Below, one piece after another: positions 17,533-26,961 of a DNA stretch of 58,866 nt. The position numbers and the translations under genes are program-made. The first letter of the stretch is position 1. Every line of letters begins with the position of its first letter. The notes beneath the pieces were generated by a model. It made no database searches and was not told where the DNA came from. It worked only from the letters and a program-made list of their open reading frames with translations. The stretch comes from an uncultured Mycoplasma sp. (lineage in GTDB: Bacteria > Bacillota_I > Bacilli_A > RF39 > UBA660): positions 1 through 58,866 of the forward strand of contig CANSFH010000005.1 in NCBI GenBank assembly GCA_947646115.1, written 5' to 3'.

Positions 17533-18399
17533 TTAGTCAAATTGATTAGGTAATTGGTCTATTGAAACTCCATCTTCTTTTCCAAAAACAACTTGTACAT
17601 TGTCAAATTCTTTATTTCGAAAATTGTTTAATAACTCATAATCATCCTGTGTCATTTCAAAATTTAAAGCTTCTATATTTTCTTTAATTCTATCTTTATT
17701 AGAAGACTTAATAATAGGCATAATATTTTTTTCATTTACTAAATAATTAATAATAATCTGATTTTGAGTTTTTTGATATTTTTTAGCTAAATTAACTAAA
17801 ACATCATAATTTCGAAGTGCCGTTCTATTTCTTCTAAGCGGCTGATATGCTACAAATTTAATATTATTTTTAGCACAATAATCCAAAACACCTATGTCTT
17901 CATATATTTTGCACTCTAAATTATATACTCCTTCAAAAAAATCAAGTTTAACAATTTTACATATATCCTTTAACTGTTCCAAATTAACATTACTAATTCC
18001 AACATAACGTATCTTTTTTATTTCTACAAGTCGTTTTATTTCTTCATATACATCTTCTAGGGAAATATTAGTAAATCTTGGACTGTGAAGTTGTATTGCA
18101 TCAACATATTCTATATCAAGCTCTTTCAAATATAAATTGAGCTGCGCTTCAACATCACTTCTCGTATTAATAGTTGGGTCTAAATTAACCATAATAAATA
18201 TTTTATCTCTTGGAACACTATCTAAAAATCTTTTCATTTGTTTAACGTTTAAGCCATTATTATAAAGCATAGATAAAGATGTATAATTTTCTCCCAATTG
18301 AAAAGCATATTTTAATGACTCTAATTCTTGATCAAAATTTTCGACATCTAATTTCCATGTTCCAATTCCTATTTTTGATAAATCCTCTAACTTTAACAT
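17533..18399 (-). CDS. Aldo/keto reductase family protein with altered active site
   Basis: 288 aa, TIM-barrel length. Seen: GIGTWKLD, the LYNNG segment with the catalytic tyrosine (~46), VDAIQLHSPRF with the catalytic histidine, YVGISNV, FEGVYNLE, and a C-terminal cofactor region IMPIIKSSNKDRIKEN. Two of the four catalytic residues are not where expected: the Asp five residues before the Tyr is Ser (~41), and the Lys of the FITTK-type strand is Asn (~72). The NAD(P)H-binding IIKSSN signature is kept. Reductase activity is therefore doubtful. Probably co-transcribed with the AraC-type regulator. Confidence 0.8.
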   Translation of the reverse strand: MLKLEDLSKIGIGTWKLDVENFDQELESLKYAFQLGENYTSLSMLYNNGLNVKQMKRFLDSVPRDKIFIMVNLDPTINTRSDVEAQLNLYLKELDIEYVDAIQLHSPRFTNISLEDVYEEIKRLVEIKKIRYVGISNVNLEQLKDICKIVKLDFFEGVYNLECKIYEDIGVLDYCAKNNIKFVAYQPLRRNRTALRNYDVLVNLAKKYQKTQNQIIINYLVNEKNIMPIIKSSNKDRIKENIEALNFEMTQDDYELLNNFRNKEFDNVQVVFGKEDGVSIDQLPNQFD

Positions 18400-18462
18400 A
18401 TTAAGCCTTCTTTCTATGCTTTATTATCTCATAAAAAGAAATATTAAACAATTAAAAAAGAC

Positions 18463-19731
18463 TTAGTCTTTAATCATCTTAACTATTGTCTTTTCTTTAG
18501 TATTTATTTTACTTATAACATTATCAATATCAGTAAGTGTAATACTTTCATATATTTCTTTAGTATTATCTATAACTTTATCATAAGTTATTAAGTAACT
18601 TTGAAGTAAATTATTAACATTTTCTACATCTTCATAATTTATTATCATCGCAGCTATCGCCGAGTTTACTTTTCTTTTTAAATCACTTTCATCTAAAGTT
18701 AAATTATCTAATGCCTCTATTACTCTTTTTATTGCTTCATCCAAATATTTACTTTCAATTGTAATATCAATCACAACAAACTCATCTTCTACATATCTAG
18801 AGAAAGACATATAAGTAATAAGACCATTTTGTAATAATTCTTCTTTTAAATTTGAAGTCTCCCCAAAGTTACTAGCAAGAATTATACTTAAAATTATATT
18901 TAACTTTGCTTTATCATAATCTTTAAAAACTTTTCGTGGAATTTTAAGCCCAATTTTAGCTTTTTCTACTTCTACTTGAGATTTTATTACTACTTCTTTT
19001 TTATGTACACCTTTTGGCTCTGTAGTTTTAACAACTTTAGGATTTAAATATTTTTGAATATCTTTATTATCCAAATTTTCATTTACTATTTTCTCTATCA
19101 AATAGGGATTAACATTACCCGTAACAATTAAAAACATATTTTTTGGATGATAAAAAGCATCATAAATTAAATTAATATCATCTAAATCAATATTTTTAAC
19201 ATCCTCTACTTCCCCCGTTACTAAATTACGAAATTTTTCTTTGTGATACATCGCCTTATTAAATTCAAAATAAAGATTATTATAAGGTTGATCTTTACCC
19301 ATATTTATTTCTGATATAATAATTCCTTTTTCTTTTTTTATCATTTCTTTTGTAAAATAAGGATTATACACGTAATCAAGTAAATTATTTAAATTTTTTT
19401 CTAACTCACTAGTACCATAAACTAAATAGCTAGTATATTTAAAAGTAGTAAAAGCATTAATATCACTTCCCAGGGGATCAAATAAATCATTAGCTGTAGT
19501 GTCTTTATCAACATTAAATTTAATATGTTCCATAAAGTGTGCTATTCCATTTGGAACTTTATGTTTTTTACCATCAATCATAAATTCTGTATCAATCGAA
19601 CCGTACTTTACATTTAAAGATAAATAGAAACTTTTAGCAAACTCATTTTTCCAAATATATATAGGTAATCCTAATTTAGAAGTGACAAAATATATTTCTT
19701 CATCTATTCCTTTTATTTTAATTTTCTCCAT
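18463..19731 (-). CDS. M16 zinc peptidase, active subunit (YmfH-like)
   Basis: 422 aa. Zinc-binding HFMEH (residues 65-69, HxxEH) with the third ligand Glu at ~141 in IIISEINMG. Two M16 halves as usual. It pairs with the non-catalytic homologue upstream, with a 14-base overlap, like Bacillus ymfF-ymfH, which also lie near recA and rny on that chromosome. Ribosome site AAGGAA. Likely a cytosolic peptide-degrading enzyme. Confidence 0.88.
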   Translation of the reverse strand: MEKIKIKGIDEEIYFVTSKLGLPIYIWKNEFAKSFYLSLNVKYGSIDTEFMIDGKKHKVPNGIAHFMEHIKFNVDKDTTANDLFDPLGSDINAFTTFKYTSYLVYGTSELEKNLNNLLDYVYNPYFTKEMIKKEKGIIISEINMGKDQPYNNLYFEFNKAMYHKEKFRNLVTGEVEDVKNIDLDDINLIYDAFYHPKNMFLIVTGNVNPYLIEKIVNENLDNKDIQKYLNPKVVKTTEPKGVHKKEVVIKSQVEVEKAKIGLKIPRKVFKDYDKAKLNIILSIILASNFGETSNLKEELLQNGLITYMSFSRYVEDEFVVIDITIESKYLDEAIKRVIEALDNLTLDESDLKRKVNSAIAAMIINYEDVENVNNLLQSYLITYDKVIDNTKEIYESITLTDIDNVISKINTKEKTIVKMIKD

Positions 19732-20995
19732 TTTGTTCCTTCCCCTCTAAAACAAAAGATATATTAGGCTTTATTTTACTAGCCACTTTAACTATTTCTT
19801 CTTTCGTAATATCTTTTATTAACTTTACTCTTTCTTCTATTAAAGGTAAATCATCAAATACATTAAAAACATAATTATTTAAAATACCTGCCGGATTGTC
19901 CATTGCTAAATTAAGTGAAAAAATAAAATTCTCTTTAGCATAATTAAGTTCTTCTTCACTAAATTTGCCTTCTTTCATTTCTCTAAAAGCCTCTTTAATT
20001 AATTTATTAGCCTTATTTAAATCTTTTTTACTAATTGAAGTTTGAATTATTAACAAATTATCATATTTTAAATACATGCTTTTTATCCCATAGCAAAGAG
20101 AATTCTTTTCTCTTAAAAGTTGATATAATTTAGTATTAAGACCTCCCCCTCCTAATAAATAATTATAAAAATGCATAGTTGTTAATTGTTCTTTTCGTGT
20201 CATATTTTCTAAACTATAAACATTAACCAAATTAGTTTCTAAAAATTTAGAACCTTCATTAACATTTTTTACTTTTTTAGGAGCATCATTATGAACATAA
20301 AAGAGAAACTCTTTTGTTTTAATAACAGGATTTTTAAAATATTTAAAAATTATGTTAGCAACATTATCCATATCCACATTACCAACAATAAATATATCAC
20401 ATACATTTTTTTCTATTAATTCTTGATAAGCTTCTGCTAATTTTTTAGGTGTAATTTCTTCTAGTTCCGGAATTGAACCTAAAAGATTCCCTCTTGTTGG
20501 TGATTTCTCATCTAAATTACTCAAAGCTTTCTTAAGAGCCACTCTATTAATATCTTCGTTAACACTTAAAATTTCATCATTAAGTCTATTTTTTACAATA
20601 CTAAAATTTTTAATATCAAATTCTTTTGCAGTTATAAAAGGATTTAAAATCATATCTATCGGTAATTTAATAACTTCCTCTAAATATTCTTTACTATTAA
20701 CATAACTAGGATTTAAAAAACTAAGTACAAAGGAAGTCATAACTACATTACCTATTTTATTAGTTACACCATAAAAACTAGCTTGATAAAGTTCCTCTAA
20801 TTTTTTAACAACTTCTTTACGTGATTTATATTCACTAGAACAATCCGTCATAATATCTGCTAAAAAAGTTTTAATAAGTAAATTATCTTTCTTAACTTCA
20901 TCTCTAAATATTATTTCCATTTGCACAGTTTTAAATCTATTAGTTTTAACAGTATATAAATTGAAAGAAGGATATTCATATTTTTTATATTCCAT
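19718..20995 (-). CDS. M16 peptidase-like protein, non-catalytic subunit (YmfF-like)
   Basis: About 425 aa from ATG 20995, with AGGGTGA upstream. A GTG four codons earlier lies within that ribosome site. The HxxEH zinc motif is absent: the corresponding stretch reads FLADIMTDCSSEY. The C-terminal glycine-rich loop LLGGGGLNTKLYQLLREK, typical of substrate-binding M16 halves, is present (~275-292). It probably forms a heterodimer with the catalytic subunit encoded downstream. Confidence 0.85.
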   Translation of the reverse strand: MEYKKYEYPSFNLYTVKTNRFKTVQMEIIFRDEVKKDNLLIKTFLADIMTDCSSEYKSRKEVVKKLEELYQASFYGVTNKIGNVVMTSFVLSFLNPSYVNSKEYLEEVIKLPIDMILNPFITAKEFDIKNFSIVKNRLNDEILSVNEDINRVALKKALSNLDEKSPTRGNLLGSIPELEEITPKKLAEAYQELIEKNVCDIFIVGNVDMDNVANIIFKYFKNPVIKTKEFLFYVHNDAPKKVKNVNEGSKFLETNLVNVYSLENMTRKEQLTTMHFYNYLLGGGGLNTKLYQLLREKNSLCYGIKSMYLKYDNLLIIQTSISKKDLNKANKLIKEAFREMKEGKFSEEELNYAKENFIFSLNLAMDNPAGILNNYVFNVFDDLPLIEERVKLIKDITKEEIVKVASKIKPNISFVLEGKEQNGEN

Positions 20996-21077
20996 AATAT
21001 TGTTCACCCTTTTGTTATTATATCACAAATTACCAAATTTATTAAATATTTACTAATTATCTTCAAAATACAATTGT

Positions 21078-21106
21078 TTGACAATCATTTGTTTTTTTGA
21101 TATTAT
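21078..21106 (+). promoter_or_regulatory. lexA promoter
   Basis: TTGACA (21078-21083), 17 bases, TATTAT (21101-21106), 20 bases before the start codon. The flanking ACAATTGTTTGAC shares the GTTTGACA half with the recA promoter, but I could not find a complete second half-site. Confidence 0.6.
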
Positions 21107-21126
21107 ATTAATGGAGGTAAATACTT

Positions 21127-21756
21127 ATGGAAAATAAATTAAAAGAAATTACTGAAAAGCAAAATAATGTTTTAGATTTTATTAAAAAATTTACTGCTAC
21201 CCACGGATATCCCCCTTCAATTAGAGAAATAGGAAAAGGATTAGGTCTTTCCAGTCCTGCGACTGTTCATACTCATGTAAAAAAGCTTTGTAACGCTGGT
21301 TATATTAAAGTTGATAATAACAAATTTAGAGCTATGGAAATTCTTGTTGATAATGAATATGAGGATAAAAGTGAAGAACTAGTTAAAGTTCCTCTACTTG
21401 GTAAAGTAACTGCTGGAAGTCCTATTGAAGCTATCGAAAGACCTAACGAATTCTTTTCTCTACCTGCTTCATTAATACCATCAAAAGAAACAATATTCAC
21501 TTTAAATGTTAGTGGTGAATCTATGATTAATGCTGGCATATTTGATGGAGATATAATTATTGTTCAAAAACAAAGTACAGCTAAAAATGGTGAAATGGTC
21601 GTAGCTATGACTGATAACAATGAAGTAACATTAAAGACATATTATAAAGAAAATGGTCATTTTCGTTTACAACCTGAAAATGATACTATGTCACCAATCA
21701 TTTTAGACAATGTAACCATTTTAGGGAAAGCAATAGGATTATATCGTAAGTTTTAA
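21127..21756 (+). CDS. lexA: LexA repressor
   Basis: 209 aa. N-terminal winged helix (TEKQNNVLDFIKKFTATHGYPPSIREIG, SPATVHTHVKKL). Cleavage site Ala96-Gly97 in VTAGSP. Catalytic Ser132 in SGESM and Lys170 in EVTLKTYY. All elements for RecA-stimulated self-cleavage are intact. GGAGG is well placed before the ATG. Controls the SOS regulon, presumably including recA at 9560-10591. Confidence 0.97.
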   Translation: MENKLKEITEKQNNVLDFIKKFTATHGYPPSIREIGKGLGLSSPATVHTHVKKLCNAGYIKVDNNKFRAMEILVDNEYEDKSEELVKVPLLGKVTAGSPIEAIERPNEFFSLPASLIPSKETIFTLNVSGESMINAGIFDGDIIIVQKQSTAKNGEMVVAMTDNNEVTLKTYYKENGHFRLQPENDTMSPIILDNVTILGKAIGLYRKF

Positions 21757-21780
21757 AAAAGACATTCGCATGTCTTTTTT
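21755..21780. terminator. Bidirectional terminator between lexA and the AAA ATPase
   Basis: AAAAAAGACA TTCGCA TGTCTTTTTT: a perfect stem with A/T tails on both sides, serving both convergent genes. Confidence 0.85.
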
Positions 21781-23089
21781 AGTTATTAATACAAAATACT
21801 GCATAAAGTGGAACAGATTTAATCTTTTTAACTTTATCAAAGCCAAAATTTCGAGTACTAATTCTAATTCCATATTTAGGATTAAATTTCTTCATAAAAA
21901 CTCCCAAACTTTTAGATTGAACAGAATCTCCTGCTTTTACTTCTACTGGAATGATTCCATCATTAGTGTATATTAAAAAGTCAATCTCTGCTTTACCATC
22001 ACTTTGCCAATAATAAAGCGAAAATCCATTACTAACTAACTCTGTAGCTACATAATTCTCAGCAATAAACCCTTTATATAATGAAATATTATCATTTAAA
22101 ATATCGTATTGTTTAATTTCAAGTAAACTACTTAATATACCAATATCATTTAAATATAATTTAAATGTTTCTGGTTTAACAAATCCTTTAAGTGGAATTT
22201 CAGGAGTAGATACTAAATTTGACTTTACCACAATATTACTCGCTTCCAACCAATCTATTGCTGTATCATAGTCTCTAGATTTAGCTCCACTAATAATCTT
22301 GGAATATTGAAACTTATTAGATTCATTTCCTAATTGAGCTGGAACCGAATTATAAGTTCTTTCTATTTTTAAAGCTTCTCCATTATTAAAAACATATTTA
22401 TCCATATCCTTAAAATAGGAACTAACAATATCAGGAATTATACTATTATCATAATTTATAACATCATTTTTTACATTAATCATATTTTTAACCGACTCTG
22501 GCATTCCACCCGTAATTTGATATATTCTATATAATCTCAAAGCTTTATCATGAACAGGCTCAAGTAAAGGTTTGTTTTTTTGATAACTCTTTTTAATTTC
22601 AGTTATTAACAATTCTTGACTTTGGGCAATTAAAAATTCTTCAAAATCCATTGGATACAAATTAATCATTTTTACTTTGCCAACTGGAAAAGATGATTTA
22701 AATCTTTTTAATTTAACTCCAAGTAATGATCCTGCACATATAATTCTGACATTATTATGTTTTTCACAAAAATATTTTAATTCTGATATTAACTTTTCTG
22801 ATTCTTGTATTTCATCAATAAAAAGAATTGTATTTTCTTTTTCGATATCAAAATCAAGTAAAACTTTAAGTTGTATATATTTTTCATCTGAATTAATCAT
22901 TGATTCATACAATTTAACAACTTCTTTATCTTCTAATAAATTTATATGAACATAATTTTGAAATTCATTGCGACAAAATTCATCTATAATATAAGTTTTT
23001 CCTACTTGTCTTGCTCCAAGAACCATTAGAGGCTTAGCTTCATAATTATTTTTCCAATTTAATAAATCCTGATATATTTTTCTTTTCAT
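21779..23089 (-). CDS. AAA-family ATPase with DUF4143 C-terminal domain
   Basis: About 436 aa from ATG 23089 with AGGTGA upstream. Walker A VLGARQVGKTY (~25-35), Walker B TILFIDEIQESE (~90-101), sensor-like ICAGSLLG, a winged-helix middle, and a C-terminal DUF4143 nuclease-fold part ending with YYWQSDGKAEIDFLI and IPVEVKAG (the D-ExK pattern). Such AAA_14/DUF4143 proteins are widespread in gut bacteria, often in many copies. Their role is unclear, with mobile-element or toxin-like functions proposed. It is single here, with no partner. Confidence 0.85.
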   Translation of the reverse strand: MKRKIYQDLLNWKNNYEAKPLMVLGARQVGKTYIIDEFCRNEFQNYVHINLLEDKEVVKLYESMINSDEKYIQLKVLLDFDIEKENTILFIDEIQESEKLISELKYFCEKHNNVRIICAGSLLGVKLKRFKSSFPVGKVKMINLYPMDFEEFLIAQSQELLITEIKKSYQKNKPLLEPVHDKALRLYRIYQITGGMPESVKNMINVKNDVINYDNSIIPDIVSSYFKDMDKYVFNNGEALKIERTYNSVPAQLGNESNKFQYSKIISGAKSRDYDTAIDWLEASNIVVKSNLVSTPEIPLKGFVKPETFKLYLNDIGILSSLLEIKQYDILNDNISLYKGFIAENYVATELVSNGFSLYYWQSDGKAEIDFLIYTNDGIIPVEVKAGDSVQSKSLGVFMKKFNPKYGIRISTRNFGFDKVKKIKSVPLYAVFCINN

Positions 23090-23124
23090 TAATATCACCT
23101 ACAATATAATTATATAATAATTAT

Positions 23125-23240
23125 GCTTACTAATCAACAAAAAACACCTTTTAGGAACGACTTTCTGCATATTTTCACACCTTTTTAGAACAACTTTTTT
23201 GAAAAATATACACTTTTTTATAACGACTTTCTAATTTCTT
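23125..23240 (-). repeat. Three degenerate ~33-base tandem units at the 3' end of the U32 gene
   Basis: On the minus strand the words AGAAAGTCGTTATAAAAAAG, AAAAAAGTTGTTCTAAAAAG and AGAAAGTCGTTCCTAAAAG recur at a spacing of about 33 bases. Each is followed by (G)GTGT and an AT tail. The first copy includes the last codons and stop of the U32 gene. Confidence 0.5.
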
Positions 23241-25407
23241 CAACAATTTTCTTAATTAAATTAGCCTTTTCATCAAACAATTCTAACCTAAAAACATTTA
23301 CACCCGCTATTTTTAATTCCTCTATTTTATCTGTTAAATCAATAGGATTATTACTCATTAAATGGGTATATTTATCACTTATAATTGGAAATCTTCTTTG
23401 CCTTATATCTGATAATTCATATTTTTTATTTTGCTTAAACTTCATTACTTTAGCCATATTATATTTCATAATCATATATTCTATTCTACCATACACTATA
23501 AATTCAAATAAGTTAGCATTAGAATTAGTTGCAATTAATTTAATTCTATCAATACTTAATTCAGGACTTAAAGTTATTTTCTTAACCCCTAAACTAGTTA
23601 AATAATTAACATAGCTACTATTAACAACATTTAAATAATAATCTGTACTAACTAGATTATTTTTTATATATTTTAAACTTCCAGTCTCACCAATTAATAA
23701 CTCATATCCTTTATAATCAGCAAAACTATTTTTAACTCGATCAAGTCTTAAAATAACTCCTTTATCCCTATATTTATTATATAGTTCTTCACTAGTTACA
23801 TAAATAAAATCTACATTTAATTCTAGTAAAATATTTACTTGTTCTTCACTTCTAGCAAGTGCACTTATATAATAATCATTTGATGCTTTTTGAATTTTAG
23901 TAAAATCATTTATTTGAAGTTTAATATTTCTATTTACCGAAGTTCTTTTCTTTATTAATTCATCTACTAATTTTCTTCTTACTTCATTTAAAACTCCTAC
24001 TGGAATAAAAATATTATTATCTATATCACAATCTATATCCATCAATTTAAAAGGCGTATTACCAAGTTTAGCTAATATATCTTTTATTCGTTCTTTACTT
24101 ATCGGACTACTTTTAGCTTCATCCACAATAGTACCTATATATTCAACCTGATTTTTACCATCACTATAACTAACATAAAGATTATCACCTAATTTAGCTT
24201 TAATTATACATTTAAGATTAATCTTCTTTTCTAAAGTTTTATTTAGTTCACTTATTAACTTACTATTAATAGTTAAACTTACACTTCCCATATCAATTAA
24301 ATCTACTTTATTATCTAAATAAATAACTTCTTTAGATGTAGCACTATTAATTAACATCATTTTACTATTATACAAAAAATTTACATACATTCCTTTATTA
24401 TTTGGAAGTCTAACCGCATCTCCTTGATTAATACTATGACTTAACTTAATTTTTATTTTGTCTTTATTAATACCTATAACTTCTCCAATCGGTACTCCTA
24501 AATGATTAGATGAATTAAGACTTATAAAATCTTCATCACTTATATTAAATAAGTAACCTTTTGTAAAATCTCTATTATATAAACTTTTTAAATTAAATAT
24601 TTCTTCTTCACTTAACTTATAATTATCATTATCTAATAGTTTTCGATATATTCTCGTAACATATCCCACATATTCTGGACTTTTCATCCTTCCCTCAATT
24701 TTAAAACTATAAGCCTTACTTTTCTTTAATTCCTCCACATAGCTAGTAGTATTAAATTCCTTGGGGCTTAATAAATATTTATCCTTTAAAATAGTTTTAT
24801 TATCTTCTACCAAATTATAAGAACATCTGCAAAGTCCTGCACATTCTCCCCGATTACCACTTCTATTTAATACACCACTTGAAAGTAAGCACTCTCCTGA
24901 ATAACTAATACATAAAGCTCCATGAATAAATATTTCAAGTTCCATATCCGTATCTAGTGCATTTATTTCCAAAATACTCATTTCTCTAGCTAATACTACT
25001 CGCTTAACTCCTAGAGTTTCTAAAAACTTTATTTGCTCAATATTATGTGTATGAGCTTGTGTAGATGCATGTATTTCCATATCAGGAAAATACTTTCTTA
25101 TCAATCTTATTAATCCTATATCTTGAACTATTATAGCATCAACACCAATATTATATAAATATTCTATATATTTTAAACAATCATTAATTTCATCTTCATA
25201 AATAATCGTATTAACTGTTACATAAATTTTAACTCCATATAAATGAGCATATGAAACAGCTTCTTTAAGTTCTTCTAAAGAAAAATTATTAGCAAACTTT
25301 CTCGCTCCAAAACTTTTACCAGAGAGATATACCGCATCAGCTCCATTATGTATTGCCGCTTTTAAAGAAGCAAAATCTCCTGCTGGAGCAAGTAATTCTT
25401 TTTTCAT
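23218..25407 (-). CDS. U32 family protein (RlhA-like, RNA hydroxylation class)
   Basis: About 729 aa from the ATG giving MKKELLAPAGDFASLKAAI, with GGTGATTTT upstream. N-terminal U32 TIM-barrel with EIFIHGALCISYSGECLLSS and the cysteine cluster RGECAGLCRCSY (~residues 170-215), followed by a long C-terminal extension of the DUF3656 type. Family members RlhA and TrhP hydroxylate a 23S rRNA cytidine or tRNA wobble uridine and carry an iron-sulphur cluster; older annotation calls them collagenases. The long form is closest to RlhA. It stands alone. Confidence 0.85.
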   Translation of the reverse strand: MKKELLAPAGDFASLKAAIHNGADAVYLSGKSFGARKFANNFSLEELKEAVSYAHLYGVKIYVTVNTIIYEDEINDCLKYIEYLYNIGVDAIIVQDIGLIRLIRKYFPDMEIHASTQAHTHNIEQIKFLETLGVKRVVLAREMSILEINALDTDMELEIFIHGALCISYSGECLLSSGVLNRSGNRGECAGLCRCSYNLVEDNKTILKDKYLLSPKEFNTTSYVEELKKSKAYSFKIEGRMKSPEYVGYVTRIYRKLLDNDNYKLSEEEIFNLKSLYNRDFTKGYLFNISDEDFISLNSSNHLGVPIGEVIGINKDKIKIKLSHSINQGDAVRLPNNKGMYVNFLYNSKMMLINSATSKEVIYLDNKVDLIDMGSVSLTINSKLISELNKTLEKKINLKCIIKAKLGDNLYVSYSDGKNQVEYIGTIVDEAKSSPISKERIKDILAKLGNTPFKLMDIDCDIDNNIFIPVGVLNEVRRKLVDELIKKRTSVNRNIKLQINDFTKIQKASNDYYISALARSEEQVNILLELNVDFIYVTSEELYNKYRDKGVILRLDRVKNSFADYKGYELLIGETGSLKYIKNNLVSTDYYLNVVNSSYVNYLTSLGVKKITLSPELSIDRIKLIATNSNANLFEFIVYGRIEYMIMKYNMAKVMKFKQNKKYELSDIRQRRFPIISDKYTHLMSNNPIDLTDKIEELKIAGVNVFRLELFDEKANLIKKIVEEIRKSL

Positions 25408-25478
25408 AAAATCACCAACAAAATTATTATAACACACAAAAAGTGAAGAATAAATCTCCACTTAAATATTTATATTTG

Positions 25479-26735
25479 CTACTCAACTACATAAGGGTCA
25501 GAGGCTGTTCCTGTTCCTGTCATTGCTACATCAGCTTTCAGATTTATTACTGGGCGCACACCATGTTCAGGAGTTGGAGCATAGTTTCTAATACTACCAT
25601 CTGAATGAATAACGAACACGTATGCATACGCATTATAATTAAAGTGATGCGGTGACAAATTCCAATAGGATTGACCTGTATATAAGTAATAACTTTTATT
25701 AGTTGTTAACCATAATCCTCCTGCCATAGAAACTTCATCAGCTGTTATTAAGCCTATTGGGTAGGTTAAGCTTTTATTTCCTTTTGTAGAACTAGTCATA
25801 GTATAAAAATCCTCTGTTGGACATGTTAATACTGGAACTTTATTTGTTTTTAATCTTATATATGCTCCATAGTATGTTATGTTTGTTCCTATTCCTCCTG
25901 ATCCTGAATTTTGTATTTCTGTTTCACTAGTACTTGGTGTTCTATCTCCACAGAATCCTGCATTAGTATCTATTTTATCTGAATAACTTTCTAAATTTGT
26001 TCTATACCATGCATTTAATTTTTTCAATATTGTTGATTCTGATCTTGTTCCATGTACTTCTCCATTTGTATATCTGAATCCTACATACATGTTATTGTTA
26101 AGCGAAGTATTAAATGCACTAATTTCTAATGTTAATTCTGAACCATTTTCTCTCGCTGTTTCTCCATCATATATCATTCTTATTGTTCCATCGCCATTAA
26201 TCCTGATTATTCGCCAGAATTTATCTGCAAATTTTACATAATTATTAGTTACTGCTCCTCTATAGTAGTATGCATCTCCATCATCATCTTTTGCTTTAAA
26301 TACACCTTCATCTGTATCAGCTATTTGACTAAAATCTGGTGTTCCTTCATTTACTGTTATATTTCCTAGTATAGTTGTTGATGCACCAACTACTTTTTTA
26401 TTAAAATAAATATAGCATTTACTATCTTTTTCTAATCCTGTAATTATATGATTGCCTTTATCATCAGTATACATTTTATTATATACTTTATTTATATTAT
26501 CTGTGGTACAATAACTTTTTTCTTTATTTATCTCATATCCTGATTCAGGCATTGTAGTTATTTCTTCATCACCATTACCGTCATTTTTATACATAGCTAA
26601 TGATTTAAAGTTTTGCTTATAATTAATACTATCACTTATAATATTTTCATTATTAATTTCTTTATAGTTAGTTTTAGCTACTACTAGAAGTAAAAAGCCT
26701 GCTGTTAATATAAACACTAATTTCTTTTTATTCAT
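25479..26735 (-). CDS. Surface protein with C-terminal lectin/FGE-like domain, candidate DGR target (copy 2)
   Basis: About 418 aa from ATG 26735 (AAAGGA nine bases upstream). Same architecture as the protein at 156-1382: hydrophobic anchor (~5-22), small two-cysteine domain (~45-110, ending CYIYF), then ITVNEGTPDFSQIADTDEG, RIIRINGDGTIRMIYDGE, FCGDRTPSTSE, YWNLSP and GVRPVINLKAD. The tract before GVRPVINL differs at many positions from copy 1 (HHFNYNAYAY versus CIFSSGGSAH) but has the local AT-rich composition. Its promoter is homologous to that of copy 1. It is divergent from a double-HTH regulator. Confidence 0.75.
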   Translation of the reverse strand: MNKKKLVFILTAGFLLLVVAKTNYKEINNENIISDSINYKQNFKSLAMYKNDGNGDEEITTMPESGYEINKEKSYCTTDNINKVYNKMYTDDKGNHIITGLEKDSKCYIYFNKKVVGASTTILGNITVNEGTPDFSQIADTDEGVFKAKDDDGDAYYYRGAVTNNYVKFADKFWRIIRINGDGTIRMIYDGETARENGSELTLEISAFNTSLNNNMYVGFRYTNGEVHGTRSESTILKKLNAWYRTNLESYSDKIDTNAGFCGDRTPSTSETEIQNSGSGGIGTNITYYGAYIRLKTNKVPVLTCPTEDFYTMTSSTKGNKSLTYPIGLITADEVSMAGGLWLTTNKSYYLYTGQSYWNLSPHHFNYNAYAYVFVIHSDGSIRNYAPTPEHGVRPVINLKADVAMTGTGTASDPYVVE

Positions 26736-26794
26736 TTTTACCATTCCTTTATTTTAACATTCTACTACTTTTAAATATCAAGTTCATTAAGTTC

Positions 26795-26889
26795 GACATA
26801 TGTTGTCAAAACTTCTTATCTTTTTTGTATTACACATTGCATTATCTATGATATATTTCTACTATACAATATTATTGATAATTGTTCAA
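26795..26889 (-). promoter_or_regulatory. Promoter and palindrome of surface protein copy 2
   Basis: Minus strand: TTGAAC (26889-26884), 17 bases containing CAATAATATTG, TATAGT (26866-26861), and a leader palindrome GACAACATATGTC (26807-26795) sitting in TTTTGACAA..T.TGTCGAA. Same order and spacing as upstream of 156-1382. A plausible promoter for the divergent HTH gene (TTGCAT-17-TACTAT) overlaps on the plus strand, so a protein bound here could control both. Confidence 0.6.
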
Positions 26890-26961
26890 GACCTTTTTCA
26901 ATATTTCAGTCATTTTATTTTCAAGCACTTAATATCATGTGATAATTCTCTTGGTGGTAGT

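Noticed and set aside
18463..20995. M16 proteins as mitochondrial-type processing or toxin-processing peptidases
   Set aside because: The tandem of one zinc-site and one zinc-less subunit and the absence of signal peptides fit the YmfF/YmfH pair.
21300..21539. Minus-strand frame inside lexA
   Set aside because: Shadow of a well-conserved gene.
26800..26961. N-terminal extension of the HTH gene
   Set aside because: Hydrophobic reading of the divergent promoter block; a good ribosome site lies before ATG 26962.
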